Assembly: GCA_964517795.1 (NCBI GenBank)
Contig: CAZFDE010000012.1
Coordinates: forward strand, 1 to 56,459
Direction: 5' to 3'
Source of the DNA: CAZFDE01 sp964517795
GTDB lineage: Bacteria > Planctomycetota > Phycisphaerae > Sedimentisphaerales > Anaerobacaceae
Length of the DNA: 56,459 bases
This document shows, in pieces, positions 42,763-51,443 of the stretch. The position numbers and the translations under genes are program-made. The number at the start of each line of letters is the position of its first letter. Position 1 is the stretch's first letter. The notes below the pieces were generated by a model. The model was not told the origin of the DNA, ran no database searches, and saw nothing but the letters and a program-made list of their open reading frames with translations.

Positions 42763-43206
42763 GTGGCCGAGAAAAAGAAAAAAAAGGTAACGCGACGTAA
42801 AAAGAAAGACACCTTAACCAAAAAGGATGTAGAACATTTCAAAGAATTGCTGCTGTTGAAGCGTCGGGAACTGTTGGGCGATGTGACCGAAATTCACAAT
42901 GAAGCGCTGCGAAAATCGCGACTGGATGCTTCCGGCGATCTATCCAGTATGCCGATCCATATGGCCGACCTGGGAACCGATAACTATGAACAGGAATTTG
43001 CATTGGGTCTGATGAAAGGCGAGCAAAAACTGCTTCGCGAAATCAACGAAGCGCTGGATCGGATCGAACAAAATACCTATGGTAAATGCGAAGGGACGGG
43101 CGAACCGATCCCGCGTGCCCGGTTGGAAGCCCAACCCTGGGCAAGATATTGCGTGGAATACGCCCGGTTGATCGAAGAAGGCAAAGTGCCTTATCCCGAA
43201 CGCTAA
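42763..43206 (+). CDS. DksA/TraR-like protein with a degraded zinc finger
   Basis: The 147-residue protein resembles DksA, which binds RNA polymerase with ppGpp. The N-terminus is very lysine-rich (MAEKKKKKVTRRKKK). The coiled-coil region contains LLLLKRRELLGDVTEIHNEA and a GDLSSMPIHMADLGTDNYEQE block typical of the family. The finger region reads KCEGTGEPIPRARLEAQPWA then RYCVEY. The usual four cysteines (C-x2-C ... C-x2-C) are reduced to two, the partners being Thr and Tyr. The start is GTG at 42763, with a GAAAGG upstream; no ATG fits. The frame also encodes a plausible C-terminal helix. Confidence 0.87.
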   Translation: MAEKKKKKVTRRKKKDTLTKKDVEHFKELLLLKRRELLGDVTEIHNEALRKSRLDASGDLSSMPIHMADLGTDNYEQEFALGLMKGEQKLLREINEALDRIEQNTYGKCEGTGEPIPRARLEAQPWARYCVEYARLIEEGKVPYPER

Positions 43207-43257
43207 ACAGTTAGACGCAGTTGCTGTTTATAACAGCCCAAATAAGAAAGAGCACCC

Positions 43258-44559
43258 ATGACCGGCCGAAATTTATTTGAAGATTTTTTCGAATTATTAT
43301 TTCTTCCCAAGCTGTTCATGGCATTTCGCATTGCGATGCAGCCCAGCAAATTGATCCTGGCCCTGGGCTCGATCATGATCATCTTTGCTGCAGGCTGGAT
43401 CATGGATATGAGCAAACCGGTAGTTAGCGGATCGGGGCCTCAGATGAACGAACTCGATGTTTATCTGAGCCAATCCGGCCAAACGGCGGCATTTATCGAT
43501 CAGTATAAAGATAAACTTGGCCGGGCCGGTGTTTTCGAGACACTCTGGGACTTTTCACAAAAAGAATTTCATACCATTCTGCGATCCTTGTTCGATTTAG
43601 AGATGGTTACACTAACACATCATCTTATTGCGGTTTACCGGGGCTTTAAATGGGCCTTTCGATACCATCCCGTTTATTGTTCGGTATTCGTCACCATGAG
43701 TTTGGCGGTATTTGCGGTTGCCGGCGGCAGTATTTGCAGGTTGGCCACTCTTCAGTTTTCCCGCGCGGAAAAACCCGGCCTGACCGAATCACTGCGATAC
43801 AGTCTTAGACGGTTTCGAAGCTTTTTTATGGCGCCGTTTGCCCCGATATTTATCGTTTTTTGCCTCGGGGTCATATTATTCGGCATCGGCCTGTTATGCA
43901 ACATTCCGGTTCTGGGGCCATGGATCGTGGCGTTATCGATGCCGATCAATTTAGTGCTGGGCGCATTGATGACCATTTTTGCGATTGGGACTTTCTTGGG
44001 ATATACCTTGATGTATCCGGCTATCGCATACGATGACGATAATTTCTTCAGTGCCTGGGGACGCAGTTTCCAGTTTGTCTATGCCCGGCCATGGTGGCTG
44101 GGTTTTTATTTATTGGTCGGATTCATATACGGCGCGATCTGCTATCTGGTCATGCGATTTTTCACCTATTTTATTTTATGGTTTTCGCATACCAGCATGA
44201 AATTGGCCGTTTGGAGCCAAACACATAACGATATGAATCGGTTCATCGCGATTTGGCCCGCTCCCTCGCCATTGAACCTTATGGGCCAAAGCACGGCCGC
44301 CGAACTCAGTACTCACGAAACGATCGTCTTTTACATCATTCGATTCTTTGTTTTAATTGTTATCGGATTATTGACCGCATTTGTAATCAGTTTTTATTAC
44401 AGCATCAACACCATCATTTTCGCCTGCCTGAGAAAGAAAATCGACCATTTGGCCATCGAACAGGTCTGCCCGGATAAGTATAATCAGCACAAAACGACTG
44501 AGCCGCCCATTTCCGATTCCCGTAAAAAGCATCCCAACTCAATTGAAGACGCAAATTAG
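43258..44559 (+). CDS. Polytopic membrane protein of unknown function
   Basis: The 433-residue protein has about six strongly hydrophobic segments, for example ILALGSIMIIFAAGWIMD near residue 37, VFVTMSLAVFAVAGGSI near 142, PIFIVFCLGVILFGIGLLC near 197, and the last near 365-390. A soluble loop lies between the first two, and the C-terminus is polar. I recognise no family or catalytic motif. The ATG at 43258 begins MTGRNLFEDFFELLFLP, an amphipathic stretch. It lies 51 bases after the DksA-like gene and may share its transcript. Confidence 0.75.
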   Translation: MTGRNLFEDFFELLFLPKLFMAFRIAMQPSKLILALGSIMIIFAAGWIMDMSKPVVSGSGPQMNELDVYLSQSGQTAAFIDQYKDKLGRAGVFETLWDFSQKEFHTILRSLFDLEMVTLTHHLIAVYRGFKWAFRYHPVYCSVFVTMSLAVFAVAGGSICRLATLQFSRAEKPGLTESLRYSLRRFRSFFMAPFAPIFIVFCLGVILFGIGLLCNIPVLGPWIVALSMPINLVLGALMTIFAIGTFLGYTLMYPAIAYDDDNFFSAWGRSFQFVYARPWWLGFYLLVGFIYGAICYLVMRFFTYFILWFSHTSMKLAVWSQTHNDMNRFIAIWPAPSPLNLMGQSTAAELSTHETIVFYIIRFFVLIVIGLLTAFVISFYYSINTIIFACLRKKIDHLAIEQVCPDKYNQHKTTEPPISDSRKKHPNSIEDAN

Positions 44560-44585
44560 CCGATATGTGCAGGACATACTATCTT

Positions 44586-44613
44586 TTGACTTGAAGCGGT
44601 GAACCGATATAAT
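44586..44613 (+). promoter_or_regulatory. Promoter of the sugar-nucleotide dehydratase gene
   Basis: TTGACT at 44586-44591, 16 bases, then TATAAT at 44608-44613. Start would be near 44620, about 36 bases before the ATG. Confidence 0.6.
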
Positions 44614-44655
44614 ACCTTTTAATGAAAACAGTTAGAAAGTGATTAAAGATATTTG

Positions 44656-46608
44656 ATGCCGGACCGAGAAACACAACCGAATCCTGAACAGGTCGAAAAC
44701 GCCCCGGTAATGAGCACTCCGCCCGGGCTGGTGCTGCGATTTCGCAAACCCTTGATCATCCTGGCCCACATTTTTGCATTTGCGATGTCGTTGATGCTGT
44801 CATTTCTGCTTGCCAATAATATGCAATTTCGCAGAACCTGGCTGGTTGAACAATATCCAATATTGCTGACCACATTCGTTCTTATCAAGCTGGTGGTTTT
44901 CGGATTATGCAAACAATATCGCGGCTGGTGGCGCTACGTCAGTATCACTGACCTGATCGGTATTCTTCGGGCATCCATCATCAGCACGTTGGTTATTGTT
45001 GTGTTGTGGCTAATAACCATCTATACAACCGGCATTCGCACGCGCTTTCCGACAATCACTGAAGTGAGTCAGGCGGTTTTCATGGCCGACTTGTTTGGGA
45101 CGTTTATGATCCTGGCGGGTATTCGTATGGTTTTCCGTTTATATTATGAGGAATTCCGCACCGTCGAAAGCGGCCGAATGAAGCGGTTACTGATCATCGG
45201 GGCCGGAAATGCCGGCGAAGCACTGGTCAGAGAAATTCACCGTATGCCGGTTGCCCAATATGAAATCATTGGATTCGTCGATGATGATCCGGCCAAGCAA
45301 AACATTAATATTCATGGTATTGCGGTTCTTGGCACCGTTGAAGAATTAGCGACCATCTGCCAGGATAATCATGTCGAAGAAATCGCGATTGCCATGCCTT
45401 CGGCGACGCATCAACAGTTGCGAAAGGTAATCCAGGTTTGCGAAGGGACGAAAATCAGATTTCGGACCGTTCCGTCGATTACCGATATCGCTTCCGGCAA
45501 ATTCAAGGTTTCGCAAATACGTGATGTCAACATCAGCGACCTGCTGGGCCGCGAAATGGTTCAGCTTGATCTGAATCTGATCGAGCAATTTTTACGCAAT
45601 AAAACAATTCTGGTGACCGGTGCCGGCGGTTCGATCGGTTCGGAAATGTGTCGCCAGGTCTGTCAGTTCGAGCCGAAACAATTGCTGCTGATCGAGCAGG
45701 CGGAAAATCCGTTGTTTCATATCGAGCGGGAATTACGTACGCAGTTCGAACAGCTCAACATTCGCGCTGTTATCTGCAATATCACCGACAAAACACGTGT
45801 GAACGAGTTATTCGAAAAATATCATCCCGAGGTGGTGATCCACGCGGCCGCCCATAAACATGTCCCTTTGATGGAAACCAACCCCGGTGAAGCCGTTAAA
45901 AATAACATCATCGGCACCAAGACGATCGCGGATGCAGCCAATCGGTATAAGGCAGCCAACTTCGTAATGATCAGCACCGATAAAGCAGTTAATCCGACAT
46001 CGATCATGGGCTCATCGAAACGAATCGCGGAAATGTATATCCAAAGCTTAAACGACATCAGCGATACGGATTATATCACAGTGCGTTTCGGTAACGTCCT
46101 GGGCTCCAATGGCTCGGTCGTCCCTATTTTCCAGAAACAAATCGTCGAAGGCGGACCGGTCACGGTAACGCATCCGGAAATGAAACGTTATTTTATGACA
46201 ATCCCGGAAGCCAGCCAACTGGTCCTTCAGGCCGCAACGATGGGCAATGGCGGCGAAATCTTCGTGCTGGATATGGGCGAACCGGTTAAGATCGTCGACT
46301 TGGCTCGTGAATTAATCACCCTGAGCGGTTTTCGGCCGGACGAAGATATCGAAATCACGTTTACCGGTCCGCGGCCCGGTGAAAAACTCTTTGAAGAATT
46401 GTCGATCAAGGGCGAAGATATGCAGCCGACACGACATCCGAAAATCGGTATTTGGAAAAATATTGTCAAGGAAAGAGATGCGCTGCATCGAATGATCAAT
46501 GACCTGCTTGAGATATCTCATCGTCAAGATCACGATGAAATTGTCAAAAAGATCAAGGAATTAGTGCCCGAATACATCGGGGACGAACATCTCAACGGAC
46601 AGTCATAA
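44656..46608 (+). CDS. Membrane sugar-nucleotide 4,6-dehydratase (CapD/FlaA1/PglF type)
   Basis: The 650-residue protein acts on a UDP-sugar, most likely UDP-GlcNAc, for surface polysaccharide or glycan synthesis. Four N-terminal membrane segments (to about residue 160) are followed by a first Rossmann-like domain (LLIIGAGNAGEALVREIHR) and the catalytic SDR domain: TILVTGAGGSIGSEMCRQ near residue 316, AAAHKHVPLMETNPGEAV, STDKAVNPTSIMGSSKR and VRFGNVLGSNGSVVP. As in FlaA1-like enzymes, Met replaces the usual SDR tyrosine (SIMGSSKR). The ATG at 44656 is preferred over a TTG one codon before. The ribosome site is weak. It ends at a bidirectional terminator. Confidence 0.92.
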   Translation: MPDRETQPNPEQVENAPVMSTPPGLVLRFRKPLIILAHIFAFAMSLMLSFLLANNMQFRRTWLVEQYPILLTTFVLIKLVVFGLCKQYRGWWRYVSITDLIGILRASIISTLVIVVLWLITIYTTGIRTRFPTITEVSQAVFMADLFGTFMILAGIRMVFRLYYEEFRTVESGRMKRLLIIGAGNAGEALVREIHRMPVAQYEIIGFVDDDPAKQNINIHGIAVLGTVEELATICQDNHVEEIAIAMPSATHQQLRKVIQVCEGTKIRFRTVPSITDIASGKFKVSQIRDVNISDLLGREMVQLDLNLIEQFLRNKTILVTGAGGSIGSEMCRQVCQFEPKQLLLIEQAENPLFHIERELRTQFEQLNIRAVICNITDKTRVNELFEKYHPEVVIHAAAHKHVPLMETNPGEAVKNNIIGTKTIADAANRYKAANFVMISTDKAVNPTSIMGSSKRIAEMYIQSLNDISDTDYITVRFGNVLGSNGSVVPIFQKQIVEGGPVTVTHPEMKRYFMTIPEASQLVLQAATMGNGGEIFVLDMGEPVKIVDLARELITLSGFRPDEDIEITFTGPRPGEKLFEELSIKGEDMQPTRHPKIGIWKNIVKERDALHRMINDLLEISHRQDHDEIVKKIKELVPEYIGDEHLNGQS

Positions 46609-46639
46609 AAAAAGCCGGATATGTGATCCGGCTTTTTTT
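46609..46639. terminator. Bidirectional terminator between the dehydratase gene and xerC
   Basis: AAAAAGCCGGAT and ATCCGGCTTTTT form a near-perfect hairpin with an ATGTG loop (46609-46637), flanked by A on the left and T on the right. It serves both convergent genes. Confidence 0.92.
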
Positions 46640-46655
46640 CATACCACTGAATATA

Positions 46656-47696
46656 TTACCAGGGGTTTTGAGGTTGTTCTTGCTGAGATTCCGTTGGTGA
46701 AGGCTGATTTTCTCGTGGGTGAGATTGCTCATATACATCTTTAAGCTTGCCGGTGGTTAAATGGGTATAGATCTGAGTTGTTGACAAGGATTGATGCCCC
46801 AGCAATTCCTGGACACTTCTCAAATCGGCACCGTTATTGAGCATATGGGTTGCAAAACTATGCCGCAACGTATGCGGACTGATCGACGGATCCAAACCCG
46901 CCATTTTGAGATATTTATCCATCTTTCTGCGGACACTTCGAGAACTGAGGCGCTTGCCGTGCTTGTTGACAAACAACACTTTCGGATCAAAATTCGGATT
47001 GCTCTGAGCCCGCTTGTTGCGAAATTCCAGATAATGCTGGATCGACTGCAGCACCGACGCACTGATCGGCGCGACGCGTTCCTTTTTGCCTTTGCCGCGA
47101 ATATGAACCATTTCGCTGAGAAAATCGATATCTTCAATATTGAGTGAAACCAGTTCACTGACACGCATCCCCGTGCTGTAAAGCGTCTCCATGATTGCAC
47201 GGTCGCGCGCGCCGAGCCATGTATCTTTGGGCGGGGTTTCCAGCAGGCGTTTCACTTCTTCGTATTCGAGGAATTTCGGCAGACGTTTCTCCTGCTTGGG
47301 TGTCCGGATCGACATAACCGGATTCGAGGAGATCATGTTGCGCTTGACGCAGAATTTGTAAAAGCTGCGAAGCGTTGCCAGTTTACGGGCGATCGTCGAT
47401 TTGGAATAATTGTTCTCATTAAGATGATTCAGGAACCCGCGCACCGTATTGACGTCAACCGTCAACACCTTCTGATCGAGCTGCGCTTTAACCTGAGTGG
47501 CGGTTGCCGCTGCGTTATTGGGATCGGCACCATAACCGCCTTCGGTGAAGCTGTCGGCCGATGAATCCTCAACGCCGCCAACATATTCGTAAAGCTGCTG
47601 CAGATCGGCACCATAACATTTGGCGGTATGTTCAGAGAACCGTTTTTCATACTGCAGATAATTCAAAAACTCACTAATTAATGTGCTGTCATTCAT
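46656..47696 (-). CDS. xerC: Tyrosine recombinase XerC/XerD-like
   Basis: Xer recombinases resolve chromosome dimers at dif. The 346-residue protein has the full catalytic set: Arg178 (STGMRVSEL), a Lys near 202-205, His275 and Arg278 (HTLRHSFATHM), His301 (LGHQSLS) and Tyr310 (QIYTHLT). The N-terminal SAM-like domain is interrupted by an Asp/Ser/Ala-rich insertion from about residue 41 to 72. The C-terminus beyond 325 is a Pro/Gln-rich tail (ENQPSPTESQQEQPQ). Both are unusual additions to a standard Xer core of about 300 residues. Whether it is XerC or XerD cannot be settled here. There is no integron or phage context. Confidence 0.93.
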   Translation of the reverse strand: MNDSTLISEFLNYLQYEKRFSEHTAKCYGADLQQLYEYVGGVEDSSADSFTEGGYGADPNNAAATATQVKAQLDQKVLTVDVNTVRGFLNHLNENNYSKSTIARKLATLRSFYKFCVKRNMISSNPVMSIRTPKQEKRLPKFLEYEEVKRLLETPPKDTWLGARDRAIMETLYSTGMRVSELVSLNIEDIDFLSEMVHIRGKGKKERVAPISASVLQSIQHYLEFRNKRAQSNPNFDPKVLFVNKHGKRLSSRSVRRKMDKYLKMAGLDPSISPHTLRHSFATHMLNNGADLRSVQELLGHQSLSTTQIYTHLTTGKLKDVYEQSHPRENQPSPTESQQEQPQNPW

Positions 47697-47747
47697 AATT
47701 CACCTGCCTGTCATAGAGTGATTAAATTTCCCTGAACCGTATTCCAC

Positions 47748-47972
47748 CTAAGCATTGGCCGACCCTTCAAGGAGCTGATCCGCCTGGCCCATCAGCGACT
47801 GGGCAAGCTTGTAACTCAGAACGGCCGCATCAAACCAGTCAAAACTGGTCCGATGATCTTTAGCCTGTTCGATCAATGTATCCAGTAATTCATCCTCATA
47901 CCCCCGCTGGTAGCGAAAAATATATTTCTCGGAGCCTTTGTTGAGTACAAGTTGTTTTTTTTGCTTTTCCAT
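47748..47972 (-). CDS. Small conserved planctomycete-type protein
   Basis: A 74-residue protein. The central YIFRYQRGYEDELLDTLIEQ and SFDWFDAAVLSYKLAQSL blocks resemble a small family I associate with planctomycetes, of unknown function. It has no membrane segment and no signal. It lies just upstream of xerC on the same strand (51-base gap), so the two may be cotranscribed. The ribosome site is weak. Codon use agrees with its neighbours. Confidence 0.75.
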   Translation of the reverse strand: MEKQKKQLVLNKGSEKYIFRYQRGYEDELLDTLIEQAKDHRTSFDWFDAAVLSYKLAQSLMGQADQLLEGSANA

Positions 47973-48044
47973 TTATATAACCAAACTCAGTGTATCTTTT
48001 ATCGGCAGTGGCGCTGTATAATTGTAAAAAATGACAAACATGCT

Positions 48045-48074
48045 AAAAAAACCGATAACTATTTTATTTATCGG
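48045..48074 (-). terminator. Terminator of the leuS-kdsA operon
   Basis: Read on the minus strand, CCGATAA (48074-48068) pairs with TTATCGG (48058-48052), followed by seven T at 48051-48045. It lies about 78 bases after the radical SAM gene stop and is the only clear terminator after that leftward operon. Confidence 0.85.
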
Positions 48075-48151
48075 CCATTAGGTCACTTTGCTTTATAAAA
48101 TGGTGGGATTTCAGGACAAAAATTTACAAATTCATTATTGGACCTTCACGC

Positions 48152-49090
48152 CTAATTTACATAGTAATAGGTCATTTCGCCCTGTTTTTTTGATGTAATT
48201 GACTTATTTTGTAACAGCGCATTGACTAATACGACGGCCTTGGTTTGAGGCATTGCCAGTCCTGCGGCAATATCCGCAATCGTGCATGGCCGTCGCTTGA
48301 GCATTGTTACGATGTCCTGACCACTTTTTTGCGCAAATTCCTGTGATTTTTGTGTTGGAAAATCAGCGATCACCTCCGCTTTTGGGCCAAATCGGGCGGC
48401 ATACTCAGCCAACTGCTGCGGCGCGATAGGGTTGATGCCTTGTTGGGCCGTGGGCCTGACGGCTGTATTGATATGGATTTTGTCCGGTTTGATTTGTTCG
48501 ACGATCTTATTGAGCTTTTCAATGTGTTCCGAGGCGGTATTGACCGATTCGATCAGAAAGATCTCCAGCCATATTTGGCCGGCGTATTCCCTGCGGAATT
48601 CAATTAATCCCGAAACCAGCTTTTCAACCGTGATGTCCACCCCCGGCCGGTTTATCGCCCCAAAAACAGCCTGATCGGCCGCATCCAGAGACGGCAGGAT
48701 CACATCGGCCATTGCGCACTGCCGCCGCACATCCCGGCGATATAATAATGTGCCGTTCGTTAACACAGCGACCGGAATGTCGCAAAAATCCTTAACCGAC
48801 TTAATATATTGTCCTAATTGAGAATTGAGCGTAGGCTCTCCGGATCCGCTGAATGTAATATAATCGGGTTCCGGACCATAATTGATCTTGTCTTTGATTT
48901 GGCTGATAACCGTATCAAATGGGACATACGCTTTGCGTTCTCTCGAGCATTCTGTAGTCTCACCGACCTGACAATAGATGCAATTGAGCGTGCAAACCTT
49001 ATAGGGGACAATATCGACGCCCAAACTCAGGCCCAGCCGGCGCGAGGGAACCGGGCCAAATACATACTCATTTTGGCCTTGCGGATTCAT
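48152..49090 (-). CDS. Radical SAM protein with a C-terminal helix-turn-helix region
   Basis: The 312-residue protein has the radical SAM motif CTLNCIYCQVG (Cys-x3-Cys-x2-Cys) near residue 32 and ITFSGSGEPTLNSQLG. The opening FGPVPSRRLGLSLGVDIVP is the signature of a family often annotated simply as radical SAM protein. After about residue 245 there is a winged-helix-like end (KRRPCTIADIAAGLAMPQTK). The substrate is unknown. The open frame extends 24 codons upstream, but the ATG at 49090 overlaps the kdsA stop as ATGA and starts just before the conserved block. It is the last gene of the operon. Confidence 0.88.
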   Translation of the reverse strand: MNPQGQNEYVFGPVPSRRLGLSLGVDIVPYKVCTLNCIYCQVGETTECSRERKAYVPFDTVISQIKDKINYGPEPDYITFSGSGEPTLNSQLGQYIKSVKDFCDIPVAVLTNGTLLYRRDVRRQCAMADVILPSLDAADQAVFGAINRPGVDITVEKLVSGLIEFRREYAGQIWLEIFLIESVNTASEHIEKLNKIVEQIKPDKIHINTAVRPTAQQGINPIAPQQLAEYAARFGPKAEVIADFPTQKSQEFAQKSGQDIVTMLKRRPCTIADIAAGLAMPQTKAVVLVNALLQNKSITSKKQGEMTYYYVN

Positions 49091-49926
49091 GTCCGTACGA
49101 TCTCTAAGATTTTCTTGCAGGTTAAAATCAGCGCTTCGAGCTGATCGATATGCATGATACACCCCGCATCGGACTTGGCGTTTTCAGGATCGGGATGCAC
49201 TTCCACAAATAGCCCATTCGCCCCGGCAGCCACCGCGGATTTGGCCAATATGGGGGCTAATTGGGGTTGACCGCCGGATGCGTTGCCGAGTCCGCCGGGT
49301 TGCTGGGTGCTGTGCGTCGCATCAAATACCACCGGACAACCCAGGTCTTTCATCGCTTCGATCGCAGTCATATCATTGACCAGTCGCTGATAGCCGAAAA
49401 ATGTACCCCGTTCGGTCAACAGAATTTGATCGTTACCGCAGGCGCGAACTTTTTCCACCACATTTTTCATCTCCTGCGGCGACATAAACTGCCCTTTCTT
49501 GATATTGACGGGCTTGCCGCTTTGGGCACACGCACAAAGTAAATCTGTCTGACGGCATAAAAAAGCGGGGATTTGAAGACAATCGACGACTTGAGCTACC
49601 GGATCTACCTGAACGGACTCATGCACGTCCGTCACAACCGGCATATTCAATTTTTCACGGATTCGGGATAAAATATCTAATCCTTCCTGAAATCCCAATC
49701 CGCGAAAACTGCTGATGCTGCTGCGATTCGCTTTATCAAAGGATGCTTTAAAAATGATACCGATACCCGTGTTTTCGCTGACCCGGATCAAGCGTTCGGC
49801 GATATCCATGCATAATTGTTCACTTTCGATCACACACGGCCCGGCCATCACAAACATCGGCCCGGCCATTGAGACCGCCACGCTCCGCATCCCTTTTTGC
49901 CCGATGGTAAATGGTTTATCGGTCAA
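49087..49926 (-). CDS. kdsA: 3-deoxy-8-phosphooctulonate synthase
   Basis: KdsA condenses arabinose 5-phosphate with phosphoenolpyruvate to Kdo 8-phosphate, needed for the LPS core. The 279-residue protein shows MAGPCVIESEQLCM, FKASFDKANRSSISSFRG, TDVHE and LLTERGTFFGYQRLVNDM, all diagnostic, and FVEVHPDPENAKSD at the C-terminus. The start appears to be TTG at 49926, five bases after a strong GGAGG; there is no ATG in a fitting place. Together with hldD it indicates a Kdo/heptose-type LPS. Confidence 0.94.
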   Translation of the reverse strand: MTDKPFTIGQKGMRSVAVSMAGPMFVMAGPCVIESEQLCMDIAERLIRVSENTGIGIIFKASFDKANRSSISSFRGLGFQEGLDILSRIREKLNMPVVTDVHESVQVDPVAQVVDCLQIPAFLCRQTDLLCACAQSGKPVNIKKGQFMSPQEMKNVVEKVRACGNDQILLTERGTFFGYQRLVNDMTAIEAMKDLGCPVVFDATHSTQQPGGLGNASGGQPQLAPILAKSAVAAGANGLFVEVHPDPENAKSDAGCIMHIDQLEALILTCKKILEIVRT

Positions 49927-49937
49927 CGTTGCCTCCT

Positions 49938-50882
49938 TTACCCTATTGCTCGAATAAGCTTTGTTCGCATCCCGGCCGGTTTGGCGTTTTCCTGCATCAT
50001 GACCTTTACCGCCGAGGGCAAAACGTTTATCTCTGCCGGCAGGGAAGGCCCGGGATCGCCGTCAATCTCCGATTTAATGGCATCACTCTCGGAGGTAACT
50101 GAAATCTGTTTGCCGGTCGTATAAATTACATCCCCTGAACGAACATGCAGCTTGAAGATGGTCCACAGCGAATGCTTGAGCAAATGCAGATGGCCCGCGC
50201 AGCGATAGATACACACATCGAGCAGGCCGTCACTGTAATCGGCATGCTTGAGCACGCCCAGACCGATCGCATATTTCGAAATATTGCCCACAAAGACAAG
50301 CCCCTTGCCGTTGAAAATTTCCTCGCCATCGACCAGCACCTTCATCGCATCGAACGGATACTCCCAGAACGACCGCCAGATGGGCCAAAAATAATCAAAG
50401 TGATCGATATGCCCGTTGCGATCGCGATTGACCCGTTCAACAACATCGCCGTCAAAGCCAAATCCGGCCACCGACGTAAAGCACCGATCATTAATGCGGC
50501 CTAAATCCAGATGATGAATGTATCCCGCTTCGAATGTTCTGATCAGAGTGCTGAGTTTCTCGTCGAATCCCAACTCACTGGCCAGCAGGTTTTCCGTACC
50601 GCAGGGGATAATCAGCATCGGCGTATCCGATCCTTCAAGCCCGTGAGCGACCTCGCGAACCGTACCGTCACCGCCCGAAACCACCGCCAGCGAACAATCA
50701 AAGTCAACCGCGGCATCGTTGGCCAGCTCACCGGCGTGCTCCAGCGATTGGGTATACTGGACGCGAACGTCATAGCCCTGCCGGATCAGGTATTCTCGAA
50801 AATCATGACAGAGGGCCTTGGCACTGCTGGCGCCGGATTTCGGATTGACAATATAGCTGATATAGCCGTCATCGGGTTTCAT
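49938..50882 (-). CDS. Diacylglycerol-kinase-family lipid kinase
   Basis: The 314-residue protein has the DAGK catalytic domain: YIVNPKSGASSAKAL at the N-terminus and LAVVSGGDGTVREVAHGLEG near residue 80, with the conserved GGDGT. The C-terminal beta-rich domain contains FNGKGLVFVGNISKYAIGLG. Members phosphorylate diacylglycerol, sphingosine-like or other lipids with ATP. The lipid cannot be predicted. The ATG at 50882 is chosen because an AGGTG site lies 9 bases before it. A GTG three codons upstream, at 50891, is an alternative. It lies 12 bases after the CYTH gene and 11 before kdsA. Confidence 0.9.
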   Translation of the reverse strand: MKPDDGYISYIVNPKSGASSAKALCHDFREYLIRQGYDVRVQYTQSLEHAGELANDAAVDFDCSLAVVSGGDGTVREVAHGLEGSDTPMLIIPCGTENLLASELGFDEKLSTLIRTFEAGYIHHLDLGRINDRCFTSVAGFGFDGDVVERVNRDRNGHIDHFDYFWPIWRSFWEYPFDAMKVLVDGEEIFNGKGLVFVGNISKYAIGLGVLKHADYSDGLLDVCIYRCAGHLHLLKHSLWTIFKLHVRSGDVIYTTGKQISVTSESDAIKSEIDGDPGPSLPAEINVLPSAVKVMMQENAKPAGMRTKLIRAIG

Positions 50883-50894
50883 ATCGCACACACC

Positions 50895-51437
50895 TCACGG
50901 TTCAAGCGTCTTTCCATGCATCTTCTTTTCCAGTAATGCGGCATAGCTTTCTTTGATATCCGGCACGTCGTCCAACTCCAGCATTTTTTTGACCTTTGTT
51001 ATTTGCCGGACATTCGGGCCTTCGATCTCCACAAAGCTGCCTAATCTTGATACGCGATCCAGTGCAATTTCACATTGCTGGAAAATCCATACCGATCGTT
51101 TTTTGTTTACATTGAGCATTTTAGCAAAACCCAGGCCCCAAAGCAATTTTTCAAAGCTTTTCGGATTTTCGAGCGCCATTTCGATTTCGGTACGTTTTTT
51201 GAGTCGGCTGTGCTGCTTTGGCCCTTTATACGTCAAAAAATAGTGTTTTTGATCATCTGTTTGGACACTGCGAATCCGCAGGCAGCAGTCATTTCGCGTT
51301 AATTTGCGCTTCGAGTCGTCGAAATATGCATCCGACTGTTTTTTGAGCCCGCGGAAAACAGCCCTGATTTCACGCAGTTTCCGCTCGACCGCCGCAAGAC
51401 CGGAAACTTTCATTTTGGATTCGATCTCTACCGGCAT
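50895..51437 (-). CDS. CYTH-domain protein (class IV adenylate cyclase type)
   Basis: The 180-residue protein is a CYTH tunnel-fold protein. It starts with the hallmark EIESKMK (E-x-E-x-K) and has the strand-rich series AYFDDSKRKL, CLRIRSVQT, YFLTYKGPK and KKRTEIEM. The late GSFVEIEGPN motif is also typical. Relatives are CyaB adenylate cyclases, thiamine triphosphatases and inorganic triphosphatases. Which activity applies cannot be told. It sits 6 bases after leuS and 12 bases before the lipid kinase gene in one tight operon. Confidence 0.9.
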   Translation of the reverse strand: MPVEIESKMKVSGLAAVERKLREIRAVFRGLKKQSDAYFDDSKRKLTRNDCCLRIRSVQTDDQKHYFLTYKGPKQHSRLKKRTEIEMALENPKSFEKLLWGLGFAKMLNVNKKRSVWIFQQCEIALDRVSRLGSFVEIEGPNVRQITKVKKMLELDDVPDIKESYAALLEKKMHGKTLEP

Positions 51438-51443
51438 TTCGTC

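Noticed and set aside
42599..42790. 63-codon frame in the gap before the DksA-like gene
   Set aside because: It runs across the promoter and into the DksA-like gene in another frame, with no ribosome site.
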